Assembly (NCBI GenBank): GCA_964017185.1
Contig: OZ024869.1
Location: 63,750,931 to 63,814,930 of the forward strand
Direction: 5' to 3'
Length of the DNA stretch: 64,000 nucleotides
Source: Rugalucina vietnamica
Taxonomy: Eukaryota; Mollusca; Bivalvia; Lucinida; Lucinidae
In this document: one piece after another, positions 25,327 through 36,500 of the stretch
Numbering within the stretch: the stretch's first letter is position 1
Layout: each line of letters starts with the position of its first letter
Made by a program: the position numbers and the translations under genes
The notes under the pieces: generated by a model
Told to the model about the DNA's origin: nothing
The model's input: only the letters and a program-made list of their open reading frames with translations
Databases searched by the model: none

Positions 25327-27945
25327 AACAATAAATGTAATTTTGAATCCTGCACTGTCTACATTTTCTACAATTCAAAGTCTGTGGTCCACGAATGTTT
25401 TCTTTCTATTTTAGCGCTCATTTTAGTTTGGAATTCAAAACTGTAGCCGATTCTGGAGTAATTTATTATGCGGATGGTAACTACCAACTGGACAGAGCTT
25501 ATGACTTCGAAGGTGTATTCCTTCGCAATGGACGATTGCACTATTTCCTCTTCAATCCGGGCGATTATGGAACAGGGTCATCCTTTGGTTTCCATGGCAG
25601 CAGCAAGAAAAAGCTAAATGACGGAAAATGGCATACGGTAAAAGTATACTCAATATGCGTTATTAATAAGTCTCCGGTTTCTTCTTTTCCCTTCAGAAAA
25701 GATAAACAGCTGTTCATTTTCTTTTTCCACGAACCAAATACGTCTTCTTAACACGCCCTTACCTAACGCACAGCGATTACGTGACTTAACTATCTATCAG
25801 TTTAGTTACCCGTAAATGTTCGCGACTGTACGATTGGTTGCAAATGTATTTTTTACAAGTGAACGGTTAGCTGCATTATTTTACTGCCAGGTTTGAACAT
25901 CGTAGAAATTATATTATTTCAGCACGTTTGTTAGTGTTTTATAATGTGCATGAATATAAATAATGTAATAAATGAGCAATGGCAAGGAACTGATGCAGCA
26001 ATAGACTTTTAAATGAGCCTGTGCGTGAGGAAACCAACAATTTGGGCTTCCGAACAGGTCCATTACAAACCAGCCGGTAACGTCACAGAAGAAACAAGTA
26101 GAGGAGGAAATGTACTATCACTGTACATAGCGAAAACAAAGGCGCTGATCAGCTTCGCGGTTACCGCGAAGCTGATCTGCGTCTTTGTTTTCGCTCATGA
26201 AATTGTTGCTTTTCTCACGCATAGGCTCAAATACACGTCACAATAATATGGTTTCGGGATATTTGGTCGTAACGATAGTTATCATAATCGTTTCTGGAAA
26301 AAAATGTTCATGTGTGATTGCGAGTTATTCGATGATGTCCGCGTTATGAGAAAACCAACATTACATATGCGAAAACAAAGGCGCAGATCAGCTTCGCAGT
26401 AAAAGATCAGCGCCTTTGTTTTCGCTACACGGATAGTACGTACATTCCCTTTTCTTTCTACCAGACTCTAGCCATCTTCTGTGCTTGTACAGCTCGGTTT
26501 GTGTCGGAACTGTTCGGAAACCACATAGTTGGTTTTCTCATGATTCGGCTCAAATAATCTCTGGTAACATCACACCCTTGTTGTAGGTGGAGTTCTTCAG
26601 GAACGTGGAGATGGACGTCAGACGGGAGAACGGTAAGAAGGAGCGGATCCACCAGACCGGGCTGAAGGTCGACGGTAGGGTGCTGGCTGTAGACGAGAGG
26701 TGGAGGGAAGGGGTCAACATATACCAGCCTATTACACTGGGAAAGGATCCCCACCTTGATGGCAGGGCGGTATGCGGAATTGAAACGTTTTACTCGAGTT
26801 AAAGTAGTCAACTGCATATTATTTCGCGGATTGAGAGTGTCTTTGATTGGTCGACGAAATCAAATTGCCAAATATACGAGGATAAAATATACACTTCGCC
26901 AAAAGTTTACCATAATTATTTGTGTAAAAGAAGGCAAAAATATCTGGTTAGAACTAATCATACTGAATAAATATTTCGACACAATTGTTCCTATTCGATG
27001 TCATGGTTACGGTGGAAACAATCAGGACTTTTTCGGATTGAAAATCGGCAAATAGTTAGATACTGAATGACAAAAAAGTCACTAGTTTGAAAAAAGTTAT
27101 TTTCGAAACTTGTTTAAAATCTTGTCTAAAAGTACTCAGTTACTGTATTTTCATCCAAACATTATTAAACTCTTTAGACAAATAGATAGAATAATAATGT
27201 GGTATAACATCATTAGTATGTCATTTGAGGTGTAGGTATTAGACATCTTTAAAGACAAACTTGTTTTCAAAATGTTAAACATTGAAATTTTGCTATACTT
27301 TTTTAACATTTTTGTTCCTTCCAGAAATGTCAGTGTGTGAAGCCAGGTCTCCTCTTTTTGCTTATCATTAAAATAATGAATTATTAACATATCCAAAAAT
27401 TTACAAAATCTGATAGGCCGCGACAAAACTGTCATTAGTTCTTTGCTACGACATGCTTTCTTTCTAAATGAATGCTGACGTCACAATATGCTTTCGAATA
27501 TTTTTCAGGCCAGTTTACTTCAGCACTATAAAACTAGAATATGTTAAACTTTTGGCGAGGTGTATATAAGCAGTAATCTTGAAAAGCTTGAAAATATTCT
27601 TATTACTGAGATTCTCCCTAGACACGAGCATTGACAACGCGTATTACACAAAATGCAAATTATGCATCTTTGGTTAAGTTCGTCAAAACACTGTTCGCTC
27701 CATTAGACTCGTAACCCTCGATATTTAGGCTTTTTGATAACACTTCATCTCCCACTAACCTCATGGTCCTCGATGTGATGAATATGTCTACAGTATACTG
27801 TGTTTTTACCTTATAGAGTAGTTCCATTGGTGGTTTCAAGGGAAGGATCCGAGAATTCCGAGAACTCCTCAACGACCACGACTTCGTCAATGAGTCAGAG
27901 AATCACGGGGTCGAACATTGTATTGAGTTCCCGAAAGCCGAGTAG
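19916..27945 (+). CDS. Secreted single laminin-G domain protein (five coding exons)
   Basis: Coding exons are 19916-19972, 20177-20268, 25415-25637, 26587-26769 and 27817-27945. All junctions are GT-AG, phases match, and the sum is 684 nt (227 residues plus TAG). The start ATG has A at -3 and G at +4. Residues 1-25 form a signal peptide with a [12 protein letters not shown] core, and the first intron falls inside it. Residues 50-215 form one laminin-G sandwich domain, recognised by [47 protein letters not shown] and the closing [14 protein letters not shown]. Single cysteines lie before and after the domain (GACFNF, EHCIEF) and could pair. The family binds glycans or matrix proteins outside the cell; a matrix or secreted ligand role is inferred from signal plus domain only. 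Intron 2 (5.1 kb) and introns 3-4 are full of transposons. A weak ATTAAA lies near 28159. Not recognised as a named gene. Confidence 0.85.
20300..21353. mobile_element. Tc1/mariner-type element without transposase
   Basis: The 28-bp terminal inverted repeat is perfect: it starts TATACTCATCAAAAG and ends AAGTTTTGCACCA (20300-20327), mirrored at 21326-21353. TA stands at both ends, as expected for this superfamily. The 1-kb interior is AT-rich and non-coding. It lies in intron 2 of the laminin-G gene. Its right part was later included in a tandem duplication. Confidence 0.7.
20806..22465. repeat. Tandem duplication, two units of about 0.85 kb
   Basis: Unit 1 (20806-21652) and unit 2 (21653-22465) are nearly identical apart from one A-run length and the microsatellite. 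Each holds the right half of the mariner-type element including its terminal repeat, a C-run plus CA microsatellite, and about 107 bp of LINE 3' end. Unit 2 continues directly into the rest of the LINE. The near identity means a very recent event, or an assembly artefact. Confidence 0.85.
21471..21545. repeat. C-run and (CA)n microsatellite
   Basis: About twelve C residues precede roughly 30 CA units. The matching tract in the duplicated unit (22316-22357) has a longer C-run and far fewer CA units. Confidence 0.95.
22358..25267 (-). mobile_element. Broken LINE, CR1/jockey-like, 5'-truncated
   Basis: Read on the minus strand. The endonuclease starts at the microsatellite edge with [14 protein letters not shown], is interrupted by an insertion (24716-25136), and resumes with [16 protein letters not shown] and the SDHD motif. 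The reverse transcriptase follows with [18 protein letters not shown], a motif A of LDFEKAFD, and [13 protein letters not shown] as motif B. Motif C (LFADDCVC) is readable only after a one-base shift near 23252-23275, and a second shift lies at a homopolymer around 24115-24132. The C-terminal part ([16 protein letters not shown]) ends at 22508. The 3' end is an ATTCTG repeat tail, typical of CR1/L2-type LINEs. It has no 5' region, sits antisense in a host intron, and is dead. Confidence 0.85.
24716..25136. mobile_element. Palindromic insertion inside the LINE endonuclease
   Basis: CAA precedes it (24713-24715) and is repeated after it (25137-25139). Removing the insert rejoins the endonuclease reading as DHEF-LEQVVHF with no base lost. 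The left part is a 150-bp palindrome, with GATCAACCATGG at one side, CCATGGTTGATC at the other, and GGTGTTTGAACAC / GTGTTCAAACACC near its centre. A second small inverted pair (AACCCATGTTCAAA / TTTGAACATGGGTT) lies at 25019-25072. Non-coding foldback-type element; the 3-bp duplication fits Harbinger-like insertion but does not prove it. Confidence 0.65.
25268..25322. repeat. (AC)n microsatellite at the LINE truncation point
   Basis: About 26 AC units after a short G-run mark the exact point where LINE similarity stops. Confidence 0.95.
26011..26235. mobile_element. MITE family A, copy in laminin-G intron 3
   Basis: AATGAGCC at the left, GGCTCAAAT at the right, and the central palindrome GCGAAAACAAAGGCGC / GATCAGCTTCGCGGT / ACCGCGAAGCTGATC. 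The ends are more diverged than in the 4461 copy. Confidence 0.75.
26331..26556. mobile_element. MITE family A, second copy in intron 3
   Basis: GCGTTATGAGAAAACC, GCGAAAACAAAGGCGC, a shortened central palindrome, TTTGTGTCGGAACTG and GGTTTTCTCATGATTCGGCT follow in family order. It lies only 95 bp from the preceding copy and 30 bp before exon 4 of the laminin-G gene. Confidence 0.75.
26887..27567. mobile_element. Mariner-type MITE in laminin-G intron 4
   Basis: The left end ATATACACTTCGCC-AAAAGTTTA (26887-26909) and the inverted right end (27545-27567) agree at 22 of 23 positions. TA steps lie at the margins, as in Tc1/mariner insertion. The interior is AT-rich and has no transposase. Confidence 0.7.
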
Positions 27946-28091
27946 AAGATGGAGTTTTGTGGTCCCAGTGAAGCATCAATACGCTCAATTTGGGACAAGA
28001 TACTATCTGCAGTGACTTCATAATCTTTGCACAATTGGCCAAAATGCGAACTTAAATTGAATCCTCGTTCGGCGAACGCCATTTTGCACAT
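27903..28091 (-). CDS. Doubtful antisense frame overlapping laminin-G exon 5
   Basis: A 62-codon frame reads MCKMAFAERGFNLSSHFG and continues with SILSQIERIDASLGPQ, which is protein-like in composition. It overlaps the last laminin-G exon and its 3' flank on the other strand. No splice partner or family is recognised. It could be the first exon of a minus-strand gene, or chance. Confidence 0.15.
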   Translation of the reverse strand: MCKMAFAERGFNLSSHFGQLCKDYEVTADSILSQIERIDASLGPQNSIFYSAFGNSIQCSTP

Positions 28092-28497
28092 GTTCAGTTT
28101 TGTTTAAGGTATATACTTGATACACAAGACAAACAATGTGAATCAAATTAATTTTAACCAATTAAAATAATATTTTCAATAATTATAACAATTATGGCAG
28201 TTTATTTGATGTACATGTATGTAGACAAAACATGGTATTATAAAAACATGGAACAACATTTGAGCTTTTGGATTTCATCATTAGGCCAGTTGCCCGCTAA
28301 CGTGGAGTTACAGGTGCACGCATGTTTCTTATTTTATGCCCAAAACAAATTTGGACGTGTATTTGTAATTCTTGCATTTAAAAATAATAATTATGACCCC
28401 AAAAGTCTTTTTTACTGTGTAGATTTATCCAACGCAGATCTTTGTACGTTTCAGTTTTCGGTTGTTTGTTCAGTACACACGAGACCAGGTCCCGAGG

Positions 28498-28744
28498 TTA
28501 TAAAACTTTTTTCATGCTCAGCTCAGCTGAGACACCAATTTATCCTGCTAATAAATGTTAAAATGCCAACAATTGTTGGCATTTAAACAACAACAATTGT
28601 TGGCATTTAAACATTTATGAGTAGGCTAAATTATCAGTTTGGGGGTTTTGAACCTGAATTTTCCACTAATTTTGACAATTTCAAAATTTATGAGCAGTTG
28701 AAATTTCATGCTCAGCTGAGTTGAACTTGGAAAAAGTTTTATAA
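28498..28744. mobile_element. Foldback element with internal AACAATTGTT palindromes
   Basis: TTATAAAACTTTTT and CTCAGCTGAG at the left are mirrored by CTCAGCTGAG and AAAAAGTTTTATAA at the right. The centre holds two adjacent copies of CCAACAATTGTTGGCATTTA. Non-coding. Confidence 0.65.
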
Positions 28745-29057
28745 GGCCAGCGAAATATGGGCATCCACTAATGAATACATGATGAGAACCACAGAAACAC
28801 ACTAAAAGCCATTGACCGAACAGCTCGACACAAGACAAGAACTTGAAACCATTACAAAGCATACAAAAATATTTAACAAAATATACAGATCATCACAGAA
28901 AAGCTTTGATGCACGTGAATACAATATACATCGTGATAAAAGTGCTAACACAGAACCTAAACTTGAAATGTTAGGTTGAAAAATGAAGAAAAAAAAATAA
29001 CAGTCATGATAATTATAAAAATGGACGGAATGTATGTATGGATAAAATGGGTAAACA

Positions 29058-29058
29058 C

Positions 29059-29117
<59 letters not shown>

Positions 29118-29119
29118 AA
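29058..29119. repeat. (AAAT)n microsatellite
   Basis: About 15 uninterrupted AAAT units. Confidence 0.95.
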
Positions 29120-29193
29120 TTATACATTGGATGTCTTGAAGGTACATGTAATCAATTGATATGTTGAACAGAATCACCCCTATATGATAATAC

Positions 29194-30170
29194 TGCTCTC
29201 ACATATACCGAATTTCCCTTGCGAATGCCCTTCCGAATGCAATTTTGAGCAAATTCGCATTAATCGCTAGAAATTCGGAAGCATTCGGTAGCATTTGTAA
29301 GCATTCGGAAGCATTCGGTGAAAATTTCGAGTCGTTGCGAAAATTAGGAACATGCTCCTAAAATTCGCAAGGAAATCATATTCTTAACATATTCGTAAAG
29401 AATTCGTAAACAATTCGGATCGATTGCAAGACATTTGTAACACTCGCAAGACATTTGCAAGGATTCTGTAGCATAAAATTCTATTGTGTTTTGATGTCCG
29501 TAAAGAATCGCTAGTGAATCGCAAAATGTTCACATTCAAGACTCAGTTTTTAGCATAGTTTATTTATTCTGGCCTTATCCTTCAAGTAAAGACCATTATT
29601 TATGGTGTTTGGCTTTAAGCTATCCATCAATGTATGACAGACTAATTAAAGTCCCGTGAAATTTTCATTTGCCCAGTAAAATTATTATTTTTTTATTGTG
29701 TAAATCGCAATTTGAGAGAAACAACAAAGTGGTGTGTGTTTCAAGAGTAGACTTGGACCAATAATGACATATTTTTCCATGCCCCATGGCATTGTGGGTG
29801 AATTCGTTTTACATTGATATTATTGGCTACAATGTTTGCGAATGAGTAAAAAATCAAAAGAATTCGGCAAGCATTCGCTACACATTCGCTTCATTTGTAA
29901 GGTGTTTGCAAGACGTTCGTATTACTTGTAACGGCATTTGTAAGCGTTCGGAACATTCTTAAAGGCATTTTCAAGAATTCGGTAGTGAGCATGGCAATCA
30001 ATCGCAACATTCTTAAGACATTTGTAAGGATCCGCAAGCATTCTTAACGCTTTCGCAAAGACATCGTTTTGTGCAAGCCCCGCCCCGTCCATTCGCATCA
30101 TATTCGGTAATTTCAGCGCGAATTTTAAATTTTAGGATTCGCAAGGGATATTCGGTATGTGTGAGAGCAG
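29194..30170. mobile_element. Iteron-rich inverted-repeat element, ATTCG type
   Basis: The ends TGCTCTCACATATACCGAAT and, inverted, TGCTCTCACACATACCGAAT are nearly identical, followed on both sides by CCCTTGCGAAT. Inside, GCATTCGGAA-like blocks follow one another every 10 bp near the left end (29269-29320), with many scattered ATTCGTAA and ATTTGTAAG variants near both ends (29220-29480 and 29850-30130). The middle lacks them. No coding frame. Confidence 0.75.
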
Positions 30171-30461
30171 CATAACTATCTTCTTTAGCATCTTGATTTT
30201 CCCTATGAAAGTGATGCGCCTAAAATGCATTATGCGAAAGTTCTTCTATATACGAAAGGAAGGTCACATGACAGTCTGTACAAGCGAAAATCAAAATTAA
30301 CTGCACAGACAGAATAGTTTCTATGTTTAAAATTCCAGCAATCTAGGAGGATAGTATGTTTCAGTTGACAGGCTGATTATAGATAGCACAAGACCACACT
30401 TTTCCTAAAAGCCCTCAATCATGTTTATAGTGTTCATTGTCATTTGATTTTCAAATGTCAG
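30171..30461. other. Intergenic spacer downstream of the giant gene
   Basis: Nothing recognised between the iteron element and the polyadenylation signals of the minus-strand gene. Confidence 0.5.
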
Positions 30462-30479
30462 TTTATTCTATCTTTTATT
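30462..30479 (-). promoter_or_regulatory. Two AATAAA polyadenylation signals of the giant gene
   Basis: On the minus strand, AATAAA occurs at 30474-30479 and 30462-30467, only about 27 and 39 bases after the TAA stop at 30506-30508. If used, the 3' untranslated region is very short for so large a transcript. Confidence 0.5.
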
Positions 30480-30505
30480 CCAAGACACTCAGTAAGAAAT
30501 GGGTT

Positions 30506-33500
30506 TTATGCATCTTTCTCCGATGGTAAGTCCTCGATGTCTGATAATGATGATTTTCTCAAGTTGGCAGCAATGGCATCGTGTGACTTGGCCCTCCCTG
30601 TCTTGGTAGTGGTTGGATCCTCGGTTGTTTGCGTATCGAATGTTTCCGAATAGTCATCGTCAATTCCCGTTGTTTCTTGTAAAGTTTCGTATTCCGACCG
30701 CGACACTTCGCCCGCTTTTCTCCTGCACAAGTGCTTCTCATAGGTTGTGAACTCGGAATTGGTAAACGTAGACGTTTCGGTCATGCTGGTCATCGTATTG
30801 ACAGTGCATTTCTGACCAACTGTCTCTGTATAAGTCTGGTTAGTCGAAATGGGTTCACTCAGACCTTGATTGAGTGACTCTGTTATAGTCACTTCTGTAG
30901 CATCAGCTCTGGAGAAGGTTGGCATTTCTGACATGTCTTTATCACCTATAACTTCTAACTCTGAGATATCTGTCCAACTGTCATCAGCCTCTCCGTCATC
31001 AGCAGCTATCAAGTGATCTTTACGTGTTTTCTTAGACTCTTTACTTTCTTTCTTATCATTCGGGATCGGATCTAGTTTAGCCACTGGCCTTGGTTTCCGT
31101 TTCTTCTCTGTACTTGCCGTGTTTTGTGTTTTAGCTAGTTGTTCGTTGTCAATGTACAAGATAACCGTAACATCGTCCAGTTCGTAAGTATACATAGATT
31201 CTTTACCTTCAACCTTCGTCGCATCTGTTTCCGTAATAATGATTTCATCGGCTTCGTTCTCTAAAAATGTGGTCTCTTCTCTAACTCGAATAGACTCAGG
31301 GGGTTTCTCTACCATCTCGTTTGTCACAGACACATTGCGGTTTTCACTATGTTGCTGTTCGACAACATTCTTTTCTTGAGCTAGTTTTTCTTGGGCTATC
31401 ACTAACTCATCATTTACAGACTTTTCCATTACTGAAACGTCCTTTTCTGATGGCTCTTGAGCACTTTGCTGTTCTTCATCTATCACTGTTTGCGATATTT
31501 CAGCTTCGTCGTTTGACGACATTTCTTTTGTTGAAATTTCCTTTTCAGATGGTTCTTCAGCTGTCTTTTCTTCTTGAACCAGGTCTACCGGGACAATCAC
31601 TGCTTCGTTTTTAACAGATCCATCAGTAACTGAAATGTCGTTTTCTGATGGCTCATGAGCACTTTGCTGTTCTTCATTTACTGTTGGCGTTATTTCAGCT
31701 TCGTCTTTTGGCGACATTTCTTCTGTTGAAATTTTCTTCTCAGCTTGTTCTTCAGCTGTCTTTTCGTCTTGATCCATGTCTACGTGAGCAATTACTACTT
31801 CGTTTTTCACAGATTTCTCAGTAACTGAAATGTCTTTTTCTGATGGCTCATGAGCACTTTGCTGTTCTTCATCTATGACTGTCGGCGTTATTTCAGCTTC
31901 GTCTTTTGGCGACATTTCTTCTGTTGAAATTTCCTTCTCAGCTGGATCTTCAGCTAGCTTTTCTTCTTGATCCAGGTCTACCGGAGCAATTACTGCTTCG
32001 TCCTTAACAGATTCCTCAGTAACTGCAAGGTCTTTTTCTGGTGGTTCTTGAGCGCTTTGTTGTTCTTCATCTATCACTGTCGGCGTTATTCCAGCTTCGT
32101 CTTTTGGCGACAATTCTTCTGTTGAAACTTCCTTCTTAGCTGCTTCTTCAGCTATCTTTTCTTCTTGATCCAGGTCTACCGGAGCAACTACTGCTTCGTC
32201 TATAACAGATTCCTCAGTAACTGAAATGTCTTTTTCTGATGGCTCTTGAGCACTTTGCTGTTCTTCATCTATCACTGTTGGCGTAATCTCAGCTTCGTCT
32301 TTTGGCGACATTTCTTCTGTTGAAACTTCCTTCTCAGATGGTTCTTCAGCTGTCTTTTCTAGTTGATCCTGGTCTACCGAAGCAATTACTGCTTCGTCTT
32401 TAACAGATTCATCAGTAACAGAAATGTCTTTTTCTGCGTGCTCTTGAGCACTTTGCTGTTCTTCATCTATCACCGTCGGCGTTATTTCAGCTTCGTCTTT
32501 TGGCGACATTTCTTCTGTTGAAATTTCCTTCTCAGCTGGTTCTTCAGCTGTCTTTTCTTCTTGATTCAGGTCTGCCGGAGCAATTATTGCTTCTTTCTTA
32601 TTAGATTCCTCAGTAACTGAAATGTCTTTTTCTGATGGCTCTTGAGCACTTTGTTGTTCTTCATCTATCACTGTCGGCGTTATTTCAGCTTCGTCTTTTG
32701 GCGACATTTCTTCTGTTGAAATTTCATTCTCAGCTGTTTCTTCAGCTATCTTTTCTTCTTGATCCAAGTCTACCGGAACAATTACTGCTTCGTCTTTCAC
32801 AGCTTCCCCAGTAACTAAAATGTCTTTTTCTGATTGCTTTTGAGCACATTCCTGATCTTCATCTATCATTGTCGGCGTTATTTCAGCTTCGTCTTTTGGT
32901 GACATTTCTTCTGTTGAAATTTCCTTCTCAGCTGGTTCTTCAGATATCTTTTCTTCTTGATCGAGGTCAACAGGAACAATTACTGCTTTGTCTTTAACAG
33001 ATTCATCAGTAACTGAAATGTCTTTTTCTGATGGCTCATGAGCACTTTGCTGTTCTTCATCTATCACTGTCGGCGTTATTTCAGCTTCGTCTTTTGGCGA
33101 CATTTCTTCTGTTGATATTTCCTTCTCAGCTGGTTCTTCAGATATCTTTTCTTCTTGATCGAGGTCAACAGGAGCAATTACTGCTTCGTCTTTTAGAGAT
33201 TCATCAGTAACTGGAATTTCTTTTTCTGATGGCTCATGAGCATTTTGCTGTTCTTCTACTATCGCTGTGGGCGTTATTTGAGCTTCGTCGTTTGGCGACA
33301 TTTCTTCTGTTGAAATTTCCTTCTCAGCTGATTCTTCAGCTGTCTTTTCTTCTTGATCCAGGTCTGCCGGAGCAATAACTGCTTCGTCTTTCCCAGATTC
33401 CGCAGTAGCTGAAATGTCTTTTTCTGATGGCTCTTGAGCACTTTGCTGTTCTTCATCTATCACTGTCGGCGTTATTTCAGCTTTGTCTTTTGGCGACATT

Positions 33501-36500
33501 TCTTCTGTTGAAATTTCCTTCTCAGCTGGTTCTTCAACTGTCTTTTCTTCTTGATCCAAGTCAACAGGAGCAATTACTGCTTCGTCTTTAACAGATTCAT
33601 CAGTAGCTGAAATGTCTTTTTCTGATGGCTCTTGAGCACTTTGCTGTTCATCATCTATCACTGTCGGCGTTATTTTAGCTTCGTCTTTTGGCGATATTTC
33701 TTCTGTTGAAATTTCCTTCTCGGCTGGTTCTTCAGATGTCTTTTCTTCTCGATCCAGGTCAACAGCAGCAATAACTGCTTCGTCTTTAATAGATTCATCA
33801 GTAACTGAAATGTCCTTTACTGATGGTTCTTGAGCACTTTGCTGTTCTTCATCTATCACTGTCGGAGTTATTTCAGCTTCGTCTTTTGGTGACATTTCTT
33901 CTGTTGAAATTTCCTTCTCAGATGGTTCTTCAGATATCTTTTCTTCTTGATCAAGGTCAACAGAAGCAATTACTGCTTCGTCTTTAACAGATTCATCAGT
34001 AACTGAAATGTCTTTTTCTGATGGCTCATGAGCACTTTGCTGTTCTTCATCTATCACTGTCGGCGTTATTTCAGCTTCGTCTTTTGGCGACATTTCGTAT
34101 ATTGAAATTTCCTTCTCGTCTGGCTCTTCCGATATCTTTTGTTCTTGATCCAGGTCAACAGGAGCAATTACTGCTTCGTCTTTAACAGATTCATCAGTAA
34201 CTGAAATGTCTTTTTCTGATGGTTCTTGAGCACTTTGCTGTTCTTCATCTATCACTATCGGCGTCGTTTCAGCTTCGTCTTTTGGCGACATTTCTTCTGT
34301 TGAAATTTCCTTCTCAGCTGGTTCTTCCGATATCTTTTCTTCTTGATCGAGATCAACAGGAGCAATTAAGGCTTCGTCTTTAACAGATTGATCAGTAACT
34401 GAAATGTCTTTTTCTGATGGCTCATGAGCACTTTCCTGTTCTTCGTCCATAACTGTCGGCGTTATTTCAGCTTCGTCTTTTGGCGTTATTTCGTCTGTTG
34501 AAATTTCCTTCTCGTCTGATTCTTCCGATATCTTTTCTTCTTGATCTAGGTCAACAGGAGCAATTACTGCTTCGTCTTTAACAGATTCATCAGTAACTGA
34601 AATGTCTTTTTCTGATGGTTCTTGAGCACTTTGCTGTTCTTCATCTATCACTGTCGGCGTTATTTCAGCTTCGTCTTTTGGTGACATTTCTTCTGTTGAA
34701 ATTTCCTTGTCAGCTGGTTCTTCCGATATCTTTTCTTCTTGATCAAGGTCAACAGGAGCAATTACTGCTTCGTCTTTAACAGATTCATCAGTAACTGAAA
34801 TGTCTTTTTCTGATGGCTCATGAGCATTTTGCTGTTCTTCTACTATCGCTGTGGGCGATAAATCAGCTTCGTCGTTTGTCGACATTTCTTCAGTTGAAAT
34901 TTCCTTCTCAGCTGGTTCTTCAGCTGTCTTTTCTTCTTGATCCAGGTCTGCCAGAGCAATAACTGCTTCGTCTTTCCCAGATTCAGCAGTAGCTGAAAAG
35001 TCTTTTTCTGATGGCTCTTGAGCACTTTGCTGTTCTTCATCTATCGCTGTCGGCGTTATTTCAGCTTCGTCTTTTGGCGACATTTCTTCTGTTGAAATTT
35101 GTTTCTCAGCTAGTTCTTCAGCTGTCTTTTCTTCTTGATCCAAGTCAACAGGAGAAATTACTGCTTCGTCTTTAACAGATTCATCAGTAGCTGAAATGTC
35201 TTTTTCTGATGGCTCTTGAGCAATTTGCTGTTCTTCATCTATCACTGTCGGCGTTATTTCAGCTTCGTCTTTTGGCGATATTTCTTCTGTTGAAATTTCT
35301 TTCTCGGCTGGTTCTTCAGATATCTTTGCTTCTTGATCCAGGTCAATAGCAGCAATAACTGCTTCGTCTTTAACAGATTCATCAGTAACTGAAATGTCTT
35401 TTTCTGATGGTTCTTGAGCACTTTGCTGTTCTTCATCTATCACTATCGGCGTTATTTCAGCTTCGTCTTTTGGTGACATTTCTTCTGTTGAAATTTCCTT
35501 CTCAGTTGGTTCTTCCGATATTTTTTCTTTTTGATCCAGATCAACAGCAGCAATTACTGCTTCATCTTTAACAGATTCATCAGTAACTGAAATGTCTTTT
35601 TCTGATGGTTCTTGAGCACTTTGCTTTTCTTCATCTATCACTGTCGGCGTTATATCAGCTTCGTCATTTGGCGACATTTCTTCTGTTGAAATTTCCTTCT
35701 CAGCTGGTTCTTCAGATATCTTTTCTTCTTGATCGAGGTCAACAGGAGCAATTACTGCGTCTTCTGTAGCAGATTCATCAGTAACTGAAATGTCTTTTAC
35801 TGATGGCTCATGAGCACTTTGCTGTTCTTCATCTATCACTGTCGGCGTTATTTCAGCTTTGTCTTTTGGCGACATTTCTTCTGTTGAAATTTCCTTCTCA
35901 GCTGGTTCTTCAGCTGTCTTTTCTTCTTGATCCAGGTCAACAGGAGCAACTACTGCTTCGCCTTTAACAGATTCATCAGTAGCTGAAATGTCTTCTTCTG
36001 ATGGCTCTTGAGCACTTTGCTGTTCTTCATCTATCACTGTCGGCGTTATCTCAGCTTCGTCTTTTGGCGATATTTCTTCTGTTGAAATTTCCTTCTCGGC
36101 TGGTTCTTCAGTTATCTTTTCTTCTTGATCTAGGTCAACAGGAGCAATAACTGCTTCGTTTTTAAGAGATTCATCAGTAACTGAAATGTCCTTTTCTGAT
36201 GGTTCTTGAGCACTTTGCTGTTCTTCATCTATCACTTTCGGCGTTATTTCAGCTTCGCCTTTTGGTGACATTTCTGCTGTTGAAATTTCCTTCTCAGCTG
36301 GTTCTTCAGATATCTTTTCTTCTTGATCGAGGTCAACAGGAGCAATTACTGCTTCGTCTTTAACAGATTCATCAGTAACTGAAATGTCTTTTTCTGATGG
36401 CTCATGAGCACTTTGCTGTTCGTCATCTATCACTGTCGGCGTTATTTCAGCTTCGTCTTTTGGCGACATTTCGTCTGTTGAAATTTCCTTCTCGTCTGGT

